A stretch of DNA of 17,800 nt, from the NCBI GenBank assembly GCA_023091735.1, contig JALKBU010001044.1:1-17800 (forward strand), written 5' to 3'. The DNA comes from Trichomonas tenax. Its lineage: Eukaryota; Parabasalia; Trichomonadida; Trichomonadidae. Positions within the stretch are counted from its first letter, which is position 1; every line of letters starts with the position of its first letter. This document shows, one piece after another, positions 7,268-15,000 of the stretch. The notes under the pieces were generated by a model. That model saw nothing but the letters and a program-made list of their open reading frames with translations, ran no database searches and had not been told where the DNA came from. The position numbers and the translations under genes are program-made.

Positions 7268-7825
7268 TTAAATAGCTTCGAGGCTAACACCCGGGACCTC
7301 TGGTCCTTCATCAATATCTATTTCTTCCGGTTCTTCATTGATTTCAAGATCGATTTCCTTAATGACAGGAATTATTTTATCCTTCAATTTATCAGGAATG
7401 ATATTAAGCTTTGATTTGAAATACTTGACGCTTTGCGTCGGAGTGCACCTTTGATCGTTATATTCTAATTCATTTTCTAAATCACAATCAATAGCGAAGA
7501 ACTGATGTTTCGACATGTTAATCATTTTCGAGAATGAATTTTTAAGATTTATTTTAATATAATTGATCATCAAAAGCATTGCCATATTTTTATTCAAAAA
7601 CTTTTTACCATCAATGATAAAACATAATGGTGAGCATGAATAACCAAATTTATTTTGTTTGATATTTCTCGATAATGCGATAACTAATCTTTTTGCTTCT
7701 GGGAATTCTTTCTTAATTAATTTCACAAATGCATTGATGGAGAAGTATTTAGTTGTTGATGTCGCAATCTCGGGACTTTGTCCCTCGAGGGATCCTTGAT
7801 CCTGAGCTGATGTCTCTGAACTCAT
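7268..7825 (-). CDS. Unknown 185-aa protein with palindromic elements at both ends
   Basis: The start is ATG at 7825. Residues about 10-20 (DQGSLEGQSPE) are encoded by a perfect double hairpin (7772-7802). The core, residues 25-130, is a compact mixed alpha/beta region with basic and hydrophobic helices (KLIKKEFPEAKRLVIAL; MAMLLMINYIKINLK). The tail is very acidic (EINEEPEEIDIDEGPE). The last residues (GPEVPGVSLEA) coincide with another double hairpin at about 7282-7306. It lies 26 bp upstream of the integrase on the same strand, so the two may be co-expressed. I do not recognise the core. Confidence 0.65.
   Translation of the reverse strand: MSSETSAQDQGSLEGQSPEIATSTTKYFSINAFVKLIKKEFPEAKRLVIALSRNIKQNKFGYSCSPLCFIIDGKKFLNKNMAMLLMINYIKINLKNSFSKMINMSKHQFFAIDCDLENELEYNDQRCTPTQSVKYFKSKLNIIPDKLKDKIIPVIKEIDLEINEEPEEIDIDEGPEVPGVSLEAI
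7282..7306 (-). mobile_element. Probable tandem double-hairpin element (185-aa gene, C-terminal)
   Basis: GGACC (7294-7298) pairs perfectly with GGTCC (7302-7306). The second stem, GGC (7282-7284) with ACC (7289-7291), is short and needs a G-U pair on the coding strand. It encodes the last residues, GPEVPGVSLEA. Confidence 0.45.
7772..7802 (-). mobile_element. In-frame tandem double-hairpin element (185-aa gene, N-terminal)
   Basis: GGGAC (7772-7776) pairs with GTCCC (7780-7784). After TCGA, GGATC (7790-7794) pairs with GATCC (7798-7802). Both stems are perfect. It encodes DQGSLEGQSPE near the N-terminus. Confidence 0.7.
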
Positions 7826-7913
7826 TCTTTACTTACAAATTAAAAAATAAAATTATTTTAAAAACTAACTTATTTTTTATTTTTCGAAAAAATAATTTTT
7901 AATTTATATATAA

Positions 7914-8573
7914 ATGATGAACTTTGACAGAATGACTAACAAGAGAAATGGTGAAACATTTACAAATGGAACTTATAACGGAATTGAGGTCTTACGTCGA
8001 GATAAGGATGGAAATATTAATGCTTCAAAAATGGCAAGTGATGCAGGAAAAGCAAAACATTTAAGCAGATTTCTTGGGAGTGTTAAAATGACTGAAATTT
8101 TAACGTTTTGGACTCAAAATTATGGTCGTGCCAAAAGTGGCACCACCAAAATTCAAGCATTTTATGAACATACAACAGGAGTTGAGAATTATTTTAAAGG
8201 TATTTATATCCATCCTGATTTAATCCATTTCATCGCTGAATGGTGCTCTGTGGAGTATGCATTTCGTGTTAAGGATATTATGGATTCCATTAATGATAAA
8301 GTCCATGAAAAATTAGAAGAACAACATTTACCGGATACAGTAGAGAATGCAGAACCAATATTCAAAGAAGAAGTAAAAAAGATTACAGAACCACAAAAAG
8401 CTTATGAACAAAATTATAGTTGGGGTGTTCGTGACTCACCACATAAATTGGATCAATACGAAATTGATGAATTAAGAAAAGATAAAATAGATTCTGATTT
8501 AGCGAAGATCAATTATGAAAAGGCAGTAGAGAGAATTAATACATGGGGAACATTCATTCAACAGTACTGTTAA
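7914..8573 (+). CDS. KilA-N domain protein
   Basis: This is a 219-aa protein with an N-terminal KilA-N domain at residues about 19-125. It has the typical INASKMASDAGKAKHLSRFL helix (about 35-54) and the LIHFIAEWCSVEYAFRVKDI segment (about 103-122). KilA-N domains are DNA-binding modules widespread in large DNA viruses, phages and polintons, so a regulatory role in the nucleus is likely. The C-terminal 90 residues are helical and charged. A hairpin at 8124-8146 (GGTCGTGCC with GGCACCACC, one mismatch) encodes GRAKSGTT inside the domain. The start follows TTTATATATAA. The inverted-repeat arm with a gene remnant starts 9 bp after the stop. Confidence 0.88.
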   Translation: MMNFDRMTNKRNGETFTNGTYNGIEVLRRDKDGNINASKMASDAGKAKHLSRFLGSVKMTEILTFWTQNYGRAKSGTTKIQAFYEHTTGVENYFKGIYIHPDLIHFIAEWCSVEYAFRVKDIMDSINDKVHEKLEEQHLPDTVENAEPIFKEEVKKITEPQKAYEQNYSWGVRDSPHKLDQYEIDELRKDKIDSDLAKINYEKAVERINTWGTFIQQYC

Positions 8574-8582
8574 AAATATAAT

Positions 8583-8810
8583 TTATTTTTGCGGTATGAG
8601 GTAGGTATTAGGTAGGTATTAGATATCAAATACTTTTCGGGAAAGAGGTCAAAAAGTGAATTTCAAAATTTATGAGAATTCATCGTTATAAAGACCTTAA
8701 AATCAATGAAAAATATATTTAGGTGAAGAGGTGAGATCTCACCCGAAAACTCACCTGAAAACTCACCTAGGCACTTCGTGCCCGGGATTGCTTGCAATCC
8801 TTGTATTTTA
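8583..8810 (+). repeat. Left arm of inverted repeat A: remnant of the 3' end of the 9952-10437 gene
   Basis: This arm is the inverted, partly deleted copy of 9909-10138. It begins TTTTTGCGGTATGAGG, carries an 11-bp tandem duplication (GTAGGTATTAG at 8601-8611 and 8612-8622), includes TTTTCGGGAAAGAGGTC at about 8634-8650, and lacks about 55 bp of the middle. The end, GAAAAATATATTTAG, matches the 3' coding end of the other copy. A GGTGAGATCTCACC palindrome and an extra ACTCACCTGAAA repeat follow. It contains the 33-bp double hairpin at 8768-8800 that the other arm lacks. There is no intact gene in 8574-8807. Confidence 0.8.
8768..8800 (+). mobile_element. 33-bp tandem double-hairpin element (filled site)
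   Basis: GGCAC (8770-8774) pairs with GTGCC (8778-8782) over TTC. After the linker CG, GGATTGC (8785-8791) pairs with GCAATCC (8794-8800) over TT. The flanking GAAAACTCACC and TTGTATTTT are directly joined in the inverted copy at 9918/9919, so exactly 33 bp were gained here or precisely lost there. No clear target duplication beyond a possible shared CC. The length is a multiple of three, as needed for tolerated insertion in coding DNA. Confidence 0.8.
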
Positions 8811-9767
8811 GAGCCTTTTTACATGATAAACACGGTGAATATTTGTCACTTTAAACATTTTTGTTTCATTAATCATATCAGTAAGTTCTGTAAATGTTTT
8901 AACGATGCCAAATGTCTTTTTATACTTATCTTTCACGTCGGAAAAAAGGAAATCATCAATCGTAGGATAATTTTTCATAATAACGTCTTTCATATTCATT
9001 TTATCTTCTGCGGGCTTATCTTTGAATTCATCATCTATTTCATTTTGTTCTTTCATTTCTTCTCTCATTCTTTTTACTTCTTTGACGGCATAATTATATT
9101 TCCTGAGTGCAGCCTTACATTTCGAACATTCGGGGTTCATTTTTAAATTAAATGCTGAAATCTGACCTGCAAGATTCACGATTGGAACAATAACTCTTTT
9201 CACCTCTGATCCTGTTGGTGATATCATTCGATCCCATAATTCGTTTCTCTTGTCTGCAGAACGTATTTGATAAACACAATGGGCGACGTTTTCGAGGAAT
9301 TGAATATATTTCTTATAATCATCAGATTTATATAAGTCAGACATGTTTTTATATATCATATCACAATCTTTATCCATTACTTTATGGTTGCAATGATACC
9401 CGAGGAATTCATAATTAACTTTTCGAATGAACTTCTTAATTTCTGCTGTATCATTTATTTCAACATTTATTTCATCAAATTCGGGGATTATTAATTTATG
9501 TTGATGTATTTCCGGTAGTTTTGGAAGCGAGTCTACTATATCCTGCATCTCATAAAGGAATTGTTCATTTTGTTTGTTTTGTGCGTAAGTCTTGAGTTCA
9601 CTTCTTATTAAATCATTTTTAATAAGTTCAATCTCTCTGTCAAATGAAAATGTTTTATTGATATATTGACATGCCTGCATTGACGTAACTGTTGGATTGA
9701 GTGATAAACTTCCTGATATCAAACAGTTAGAAATCATTTTTTCGGAGTTGTCGATGTTTGCTATCAT
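8808..9767 (-). CDS. Unknown 319-aa helical protein between inverted repeats
   Basis: The start is ATG at 9767 after a TTTTTATTTTTATATAA run. The protein is largely helical and charged, with no membrane segment. It contains a single CxxC pair (ECSKCK, residues about 212-217), followed by a strongly charged helix (EVKRMREEMKEQNEIDDEF). No family recognised. Its stop lies in the inner edge of repeat arm A-left, and arm A-right begins about 140 bp upstream of its start, so the gene and its promoter form a cassette bounded by inverted repeats. The 75 bp before its start resemble those before the 11886 gene. Confidence 0.65.
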   Translation of the reverse strand: MIANIDNSEKMISNCLISGSLSLNPTVTSMQACQYINKTFSFDREIELIKNDLIRSELKTYAQNKQNEQFLYEMQDIVDSLPKLPEIHQHKLIIPEFDEINVEINDTAEIKKFIRKVNYEFLGYHCNHKVMDKDCDMIYKNMSDLYKSDDYKKYIQFLENVAHCVYQIRSADKRNELWDRMISPTGSEVKRVIVPIVNLAGQISAFNLKMNPECSKCKAALRKYNYAVKEVKRMREEMKEQNEIDDEFKDKPAEDKMNMKDVIMKNYPTIDDFLFSDVKDKYKKTFGIVKTFTELTDMINETKMFKVTNIHRVYHVKRL

Positions 9768-9784
9768 TTATATAAAAATAAAAA

Positions 9785-9855
9785 ATATAAATTATTTGAA
9801 AAATTAACTTTATTTTTGGAATTTTCAAAACTTTCAAAATCGTGATTTTCAGTTA
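9785..9855 (-). promoter_or_regulatory. Duplicated upstream region with AAAATCgtGATTTT palindrome
   Basis: About 70-75 bp directly upstream of the 319-aa gene are closely similar to 11905-11975 upstream of the 359-aa gene, in the same orientation. Shared blocks include AACTTTATTTTT and AAAATCGTGATTTTCAGT. The perfect inverted repeat AAAATC-GT-GATTTT is at 9836-9849 here. A shared control region for two co-regulated genes is inferred. Confidence 0.45.
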
Positions 9856-9875
9856 TTTTTCATTGATTTTAACGT

Positions 9876-9904
9876 CAGCGCAAGCTGCTGAGGTCTGAAA
9901 GACC
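9876..9904 (+). mobile_element. Tandem double-hairpin element (non-coding)
   Basis: CAGC (9876-9879) pairs with GCTG (9884-9887), linker CTGA, then GGTCT (9892-9896) pairs with AGACC (9900-9904). Edges GT and GATC match those of the copy at 11061-11090. It lies between the promoter region of the 319-aa gene and the right arm of inverted repeat A. Confidence 0.65.
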
Positions 9905-9908
9905 GATC

Positions 9909-10138
9909 AAAAATACAAGGTGAGTTTTCAGGTGAGATCTCACCTCTTCACTTAAATATATTTTTCAGATATTGTTTGAATTAAATCCTTAGCTCTTTCG
10001 ATATCATTAATTTCAAATGTTTCATTTCCATTGAAGGGTTCACCAAATTCCCTCATAAATCTTATTATTAATTCACTTTTTGACCTCTTTCCCGAAAAGT
10101 ATTTGGTATCTAATACCTACCTCATACCGCAAAAATAA
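9909..10138 (+). repeat. Right arm of inverted repeat A
   Basis: This is the inverted counterpart of 8583-8810. It contains the 3' coding part of the 9952-10437 gene plus 40 bp after its stop, with the GGTGAGATCTCACC palindrome and the empty site for the 33-bp element at 9918/9919. Because this arm carries real gene sequence, the left arm is the derived, inverted duplicate. Confidence 0.8.
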
Positions 10139-10437
10139 TAATTCCATATTTCGGAAATAATATATTCTGTAAACATTATCAGCAGAACCTTCAATATGAT
10201 AGATATAATTATCTCTGTCATAATATCTTTCATCATTATCATCAATATATATAAATTTACTGGTCGTATCAAATAACCTACATTTTCGACTTCAATATTT
10301 AATATTGGAAATCCTTTATCACTGAACAAAGTATATTTTCCATTTATGTAAAAGTAATTAATATTCTCTTCTTTCATCATTTGTTCCGGTTCTTCGGGAC
10401 TTTGTCCCTCAAGACCACAAGGTGCTCGTTCCGACAT
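9952..10437 (-). pseudogene. Frameshifted unknown gene with LEGQSPE-type N-terminus
   Basis: ATG at 10437 follows TTTAATATAA. The uninterrupted frame ends at 10117, but its second half is an implausible Ile/Met-rich run. A better coding frame (IYIDDNDERYYDRDN, RYEVGIRYQILFGKEVK) begins by about 10267 after a -1 change. A +1 change at the A-run near 10078 returns to the first frame (FMREFGEPFNGNETFEINDI), which ends at TAA 9952-9954. The total is about 162 codons. The N-terminus (ERAPCGLEGQSPE) is a double-hairpin element at 10396-10427 with one C-C mismatch. The core domain is not recognised. Its ILFGKEVK-coding stretch recurs as remnants elsewhere in the window. Confidence 0.6.
10396..10427 (-). 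mobile_element. Tandem double-hairpin element at a gene start
   Basis: GGGAC (10396-10400) pairs with GTCCC (10404-10408). After a linker, GACCAC (10413-10418) pairs with GTGCTC (10422-10427) with one C-C mismatch. It encodes ERAPCGLEGQSPE directly after the initiating MS. Nearly identical to 12199-12230, where the stem is perfect (GAGCAC/GTGCTC). Confidence 0.7.
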
Positions 10438-10464
10438 TTATATTAAATTAAAAATAAGTTTATT

Positions 10465-10516
10465 TTTGATGTTGTTGTTGTTGTCATAAAATATTTTCGG
10501 GAAAGAGGTCAAAAAT
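10465..10516 (+). repeat. Inverted repeat B, left copy
   Basis: About 50 bp containing a (GTT)n run, CATAAAATATTTTCGGG and AAAGAGGTCAAA are an exact or near-exact inverted match of 12093-12142. The pair brackets the 85-aa and 359-aa genes. The TTTTCGGGAAAGAGGTC part equals the ILFGKEVK-coding part of the 9952-10437 gene, so it may be a relic of another copy. Confidence 0.7.
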
Positions 10517-10539
10517 TTATGTTCAAAAATATAAAGATT

Positions 10540-10797
10540 TCAGTTAATTTTACGGTAAAATGTCACAAATTCACCTTTAACTCTTTGCTGTCTCTTCGTA
10601 AAATTGTCTTTGATCCCTTTAATTCTTGAAAATCCAATACTGCTATAACTAGTACCAAAGTAACTGTTATACATTTCTGTAATAACTTTAACATCCATTT
10701 CTTCGTCAGGAAGTGTTTGAATGAAAGACTCTAATGTCATTTCAATACTTTTGACATTTTCACTTCTGTTTTCATTAACGATTAAAGTTTCACTCAC
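10540..10797 (-). CDS. Unknown small protein (about 65-85 aa), start uncertain
   Basis: The longest reading starts with GTG at 10797 (then SETLIVNEN), in a place where neighbours start with ATG-AGT-GAA, so the start codon may be mutated. The first in-frame ATG is about 20 codons on, at MTLESFIQTLPDEEMDV. The product is a small mixed helix/strand protein ending in a basic segment (KRQQRVKGEFVTFYRKIN) that could bind nucleic acid. No family recognised. It lies 9 bp downstream of the 359-aa gene on the same strand, so they were probably one transcription unit. Confidence 0.5.
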   Translation of the reverse strand: MSETLIVNENRSENVKSIEMTLESFIQTLPDEEMDVKVITEMYNSYFGTSYSSIGFSRIKGIKDNFTKRQQRVKGEFVTFYRKIN

Positions 10798-10806
10798 ACC
10801 TAATTT

Positions 10807-11886
10807 TTATATTAATGTTTCGATGTAGAGATTAAAGTTCTGATTCAGAAATGAATTCAAATTATTAATTAAGAACTGATTAATTTCTTTTATCACTGAT
10901 TGAGCAAATAATTTTGTCGCTGTTGAGTTCGTGAATTCTGTCGTTGATGTTGCAAGGTTATTTATACTCTTCCTTAAAAATTCATATATCAAATAATAAT
11001 GATCAGAAATGAATTTGTCGAATGATGTTTTAAGTTTGTTCTCTATGAACTCATAACTGTCAGCGTAGCTGCTGAGGTTCCAAAGGAACCGATCTGAATT
11101 ATTGAATTGAACTCTCTGGATAATGAAATTTAATTTATTTTTGAGTAATTGATTGTGATTACTGAATACATCCATAACTTTTGAAGATGATTTTTCATTA
11201 AAGACGGATTTTATAGTCTTTTGATACTTGTTTCGACACATTTCATTAAATTTACATTCATACATCTCATAATATTCATCGATAAGTGCTGTAAATTCTT
11301 CGTTAATCTTTGAACTCACGAATTCCTGTAAATGACGGATAACATCCTCGTTATTATGTGGAACTTGTAAATATTTAATCATTAATTCCTTCTCTTCTTC
11401 TTTTGCCTTTTCTAAACAGTACTCTTTCCATTCGATAAGATCATTATTACAAATGTCAACGTTTCTATTCAGTTCTTCAATTTCTTTTTCGATCGAATCC
11501 TTCATTTCTGCACAAATATTATTTAATTTATAATATTCACGTTCAAGTTTTGCAGTTACTGCTTCCACGAGAGAATTTAATATTTCTTCTCTTTCATTAT
11601 CGGAAATATCTTCATCATTCAATATTCTCATTTCTGATTTTTCGTATTCATCATTAAATTTAGAATTAACATATATCTTGACGTCATCAATTATTTTTAA
11701 TTTATTCTCAAGTCTTTCGATCGAATTTTTGTAATTCTCGATATTTGTCATAATTGATTTGTAATAATTACACTGAGGTTTAAACACTTCTATCGGACAA
11801 TTATTAATCGTAGAGTCCTGAATAGTTGTACCGTAAGGGTAAATGATCATGTCTTCGCTGACTTTGACAATTTGGTTTTCACTCAT
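10807..11886 (-). CDS. Unknown 359-aa coiled-coil protein
   Basis: ATG at 11886 (MSENQIVKVSED) follows a TATAAAA run. The protein is mostly helical, with long Glu/Lys/Asn-rich heptad stretches at residues about 45-180 (ENKLKIIDDVKIYVN; EREYYKLNNICAEMKDSIEK) and about 190-260, suggesting a coiled-coil or filamentous structural protein. No signal peptide or membrane segment. A perfect double hairpin (11061-11090) sits in frame, encoding DRFLWNLSSYAD at residues about 265-276 with no effect on the frame. Function unknown. Confidence 0.65.
   Translation of the reverse strand: MSENQIVKVSEDMIIYPYGTTIQDSTINNCPIEVFKPQCNYYKSIMTNIENYKNSIERLENKLKIIDDVKIYVNSKFNDEYEKSEMRILNDEDISDNEREEILNSLVEAVTAKLEREYYKLNNICAEMKDSIEKEIEELNRNVDICNNDLIEWKEYCLEKAKEEEKELMIKYLQVPHNNEDVIRHLQEFVSSKINEEFTALIDEYYEMYECKFNEMCRNKYQKTIKSVFNEKSSSKVMDVFSNHNQLLKNKLNFIIQRVQFNNSDRFLWNLSSYADSYEFIENKLKTSFDKFISDHYYLIYEFLRKSINNLATSTTEFTNSTATKLFAQSVIKEINQFLINNLNSFLNQNFNLYIETLI
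11061..11090 (-). mobile_element. In-frame tandem double-hairpin element
   Basis: CAGC (11061-11064) pairs with GCTG (11068-11071), linker CTGA (11072-11075), and GGTTCC (11076-11081) pairs with GGAACC (11085-11090) over AAA. It is the same sub-type as 9876-9904 (same first stem, linker and edges) but with a different, equally perfect second stem. It lies within the 359-aa gene without breaking it. Confidence 0.7.
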
Positions 11887-12092
11887 TTTTATACTTGTTA
11901 AAAAAATAAATTATTTTAAAATTAACTTTATTTTTAGGATTTTCAAAAGTTCACAAAATCGTGATTTTCAGTGATTTTTTCAGTGATTTCCTCGTTAGAA
12001 AAACACAATCAGTAAAATCGCTGTTTGAGGAAATTTGACATTTTTTTTCACGTCTTTATAACAGAGAATTATCATAAATTTAAAGATTGTCA

Positions 12093-12142
12093 TTTGACCT
12101 CTTTCCCGAAAATATTTTATGACAACAACAACAACATCAAAA
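12093..12142 (+). repeat. Inverted repeat B, right copy
   Basis: It begins with TTTGACCTCTTTCCCG, continues with a short AT run and an (ACA)n stretch, and is an inverted match of 10465-10516. Together the pair encloses the 85-aa and 359-aa genes. Confidence 0.7.
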
Positions 12143-12183
12143 ATTTTTAATGAGGGTTTGACATTAATATTTAGTGTGATTCA

Positions 12184-12240
12184 TTAATGAGGGTCTTCGG
12201 GACTTTGTCCCTCAAGAGCACAAGGTGCTCGTTCCGACAT
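12184..12240 (-). pseudogene. Gene-start relic made of a perfect double hairpin
   Basis: On the minus strand an ATG (12238-12240) opens an 18-residue frame that includes ERAPCALEGQSPE and ends at TAA 12184-12186. About 47 bp are nearly identical to the start of the 9952-10437 gene, in the same orientation. The element itself is perfect: GGGAC (12199-12203) with GTCCC (12207-12211), and GAGCAC (12216-12221) with GTGCTC (12225-12230). It is probably the 5' end of a lost paralogue. Confidence 0.6.
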
Positions 12241-12466
12241 TAAAACGGGTGATGTAATAATTGTCAATTTTTGATGAAATTATAATGTATTCACGATCTA
12301 CATCAAACATATATATAATGTAAATATCACGTCAATTCCTACTTTTGCTAACATATGTATGTTAATTCTCTATTCATTTATGATAAAAATTACATCTGAC
12401 ATTATTTATTTACATTTATTTTACATGTCATTTTTAAAATAATTTAAATTTTTTATTTTATAATAA

Positions 12467-12715
12467 ATGACTTATGCATTAGTGGAACAATTATATAAAT
12501 ATAAAATTGACTTTGAATATTGGGACTGTAATGGTAACACTTGGCTTTTACTATATGATAATCAAAATGAATTAGTTTTATGTTGCAGGTATGACGGTAA
12601 GAATTACATATATTCCGACAATTGCACAAAGGCAATTTATTTAGGAATACATTTCGAGGATGAATTAAGAACTCCCGAAGAGGTAATAAAAACATATTAT
12701 AAATATTTATTATGA
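12467..12715 (+). CDS. Unknown 82-aa protein
   Basis: The start at 12467 follows TTTTTTATTTTATAATAA. The protein is compact, rich in aromatic residues and probably beta-rich (EYWDCNGNTWLLLYDNQNEL; VLCCRYDGKNYIYSDN), ending in a short helix (TPEEVIKTYYKYLL). It has four cysteines, two adjacent. I do not recognise the family. It ends in TGA, unlike most genes here which end in TAA. It precedes the fibre gene by 72 bp on the same strand. Confidence 0.6.
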   Translation: MTYALVEQLYKYKIDFEYWDCNGNTWLLLYDNQNELVLCCRYDGKNYIYSDNCTKAIYLGIHFEDELRTPEEVIKTYYKYLL

Positions 12716-13923
12716 GATTTAAAAAAAAGTGAGAAATAAAAAATAAAGTTTATTTTTAAAATAATTTTGTATTTTTATTCCTAATAAATGAGTTATGTAG
12801 CTTTGAATGTTTTATCGAATAATAAGCTTCAAAAATTAATTGAAGAAGCAGGACTTAAGTCTTCCCCGTATTACAACAGAAATCGCAAAATATTGAGTGA
12901 ATATTTACAATCAAATCATTATAATGACAAAGTTTCATATCAAGAGATTTCAAACTTTATACAAGATTCGACGTTCCCGCTAATGAATACAGATGCTGGT
13001 TTAAGTTCTAAAACTAAAATTTCACATGAAGTGAGAAAAGAAATGTATGATTTAACAAACATCAATGCAGGATATACAAAAAAATCTGTTGATAGGGATA
13101 TAAGACGCGAAATGTATGATATCACAAATGTTGACGCTGGATATAAAACCAAATCTAAAACTAGTGAGCATTAAAGTTACTGACGCTAAGGACTTTCAGT
13201 TTCAGGTGCAAGGCACTATCGAATTTATCAAACATTTAAAAATTAATGATAAAATAATTGAAGGAATCGCTGGGACACCTGTACATGTAAATTTAATGAG
13301 TCTAGAATATTATGAAGAACATAAAGAAGAACTGAAAGGCGATAAAGGCGATAAAGGGGATAAGGGTGATACAGGTCCACAGGGCACTCTCGGACGTGAT
13401 GGATTAGATGGTAAGGATGGTGAAGACGGAGCTTCCGCAGGAGGATGGATCTGGGATTTAATAAATACTGGTCTCACTGCAGCTTCATTTACTGCATTAC
13501 AATTACAAGTAACAAAACTATCAGCATTTATGGCTAAAGCAGAAGGATTGGATACGTTAAGGGCTGTGTTAAATACAATATCGACTGGTAATGATGTTTT
13601 CAGTAGCTTATCAACATGGATTCAGAGAATTGATGATTTCACACATACTATGACTGGAATCGTTAACTGATTAGAGGATAGTATAGGTTTAACCAATAAT
13701 GGACTGAATCAATTCACGACTTTCGTAAATGAAACTAACAGAACAACACAGAACGCAATATCAAGTGTTGAATCACTAACTGGTCAGGTAATGGGCAGTC
13801 ATTTAAGTCTATTTCAACGAGTTCAGTAGTTTTTACAGAATTTATCACATGTTGGGGCTAATGTCGTACCTCGTAGTGTAAGATTAAGAGATGGTAATGA
13901 AAATGAAATCCCTGAAGAAGAAC

Positions 13924-13952
13924 GGGCTGAAAGCCCTGAGGCACCTAGTGCC
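13924..13952 (+). mobile_element. In-frame tandem double-hairpin element in the fibre gene
   Basis: GGGCT (13924-13928) pairs with AGCCC (13932-13936) over GAA. After TGA, GGCAC (13940-13944) pairs with GTGCC (13948-13952) over CTA. Both stems are perfect. It encodes ERAESPEAPSAE in frame. Same sub-type as the copies at 3845-3873 and 4303-4331, including the flanks GAAC and GAAG. Confidence 0.75.
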
Positions 13953-14620
13953 GAAGTACATGAACTAACAATTGCTGAAAAATTTAATAAATTATATCCT
14001 CGTTACGGTGTGTTACTGAATTATATTAATCAAGTTATAAAAGATAATAACATAACGTTTGAAGGTACAGAAAGAAATAATGATTTAACTATTACATTCA
14101 CAGTTGCTGAATTATTACGACAGATATGTTTAATCAACGATAATATTACATCTTTCACGAAATACCCTGATGATCATGACAATGAATTTTTAGAAGAAAC
14201 ACAGGAACAGACAAATATAAAAGTGGGTAAAATATATACTCAGGAAATAGATATTAATGATAAAGATTTAATGACAGAATTAAATAATAAGTCAGATGTC
14301 AACCATGAACATCAAAACATCGAACACTTAACGGTTCATGAAATTAAGGGATTTATGAAAGAAGGAAAGGAAGGTAAGACAATTAAAAATGAAGATGGAA
14401 CGGAAACGATTATAGCAACAGAACCTCCCACATATGTTATTCCTGAATTCACTGACGGATTGCAGACAAAGGCGGTAATAATTAAAAACAATAATGAGAT
14501 AATTAATGCTCAACAGTCATTAAACAATAAAGTGGATAAAGTAATAACTGACACTTTAACTTCAAATTTAGCGGATGTCATGAATGCACTGAATGATAAA
14601 GCCGACAAGGAACAATTAGA

Positions 14621-15000
14621 TTATAACACTCATGAATTATCATCAAGAATTGAACAAACGGAACAAGGAATCATTGACGTAAAAAATAAATTAAATGATA
14701 AAGCATCGACGTTAGATTTGACAGAAGCATTAAATAAAATTGATACTAAAGCAGATAAAACAGAAATTCAAAAAGTTAAAAATGATGTGCAAACAATTAA
14801 TGACTCATTACAAATTAAAGCTGACAAAACAGAAATTCAAAAAGTTAATGATGATTTGACTTATAACACTCATGAATTATCGTCAAGAATTGAACAAACG
14901 GAACAAGGAATTATTGACGTAAAGAATAAATTAAATGATAAAGCATCGACGTTTGATTTGACAGAAGCATTAAATAAAATTGATACTAAAGCAGATAAAA
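14621..15000 (+). repeat. 140-bp direct repeat in the fibre gene
   Basis: Bases 14621-14760 and 14861-15000 are near-identical, with four mismatches by eye. They encode a coiled-coil module (THELSSRIEQTEQGIIDVKN and LTEALNKIDTKADK). The high identity implies a recent duplication or ongoing homogenisation, which would change fibre length. Confidence 0.9.

Larger units (their letters stand above)
11887..12466. other. Long intergenic region with promoter duplicate, repeat B and a gene-start relic
   Basis: It holds no intact gene. From left to right: the upstream region of the 359-aa gene (palindrome AAAATC-GT-GATTTT at 11955-11968, followed by repeated CAGTGATTT strings); inverted repeat B right copy (12093-12142); a relic of a gene start on the minus strand (12184-12240); then about 200 bp of AT-rich DNA ending in the T-rich start motif of the 12467 gene. 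Nothing else is visible in 12241-12445. Confidence 0.6.

Noticed and set aside
8124..8146. KilA-N hairpin as a full member of the double-hairpin family
   Set aside because: It has a single longer stem with one mismatch and no second stem, and it lies in a conserved domain, so it may be chance. Noted only within the gene entry.
8778..9146. Plus-strand Phe/Ile/His-rich frame
   Set aside because: It is the shadow of the 319-aa minus-strand gene and has an implausible composition.
13338..13430. Bacterial or vertebrate collagen gene
   Set aside because: The Gly-X-Y run is short, and it continues in the same frame into coiled-coil and phage collar sequence, as in fibre proteins.
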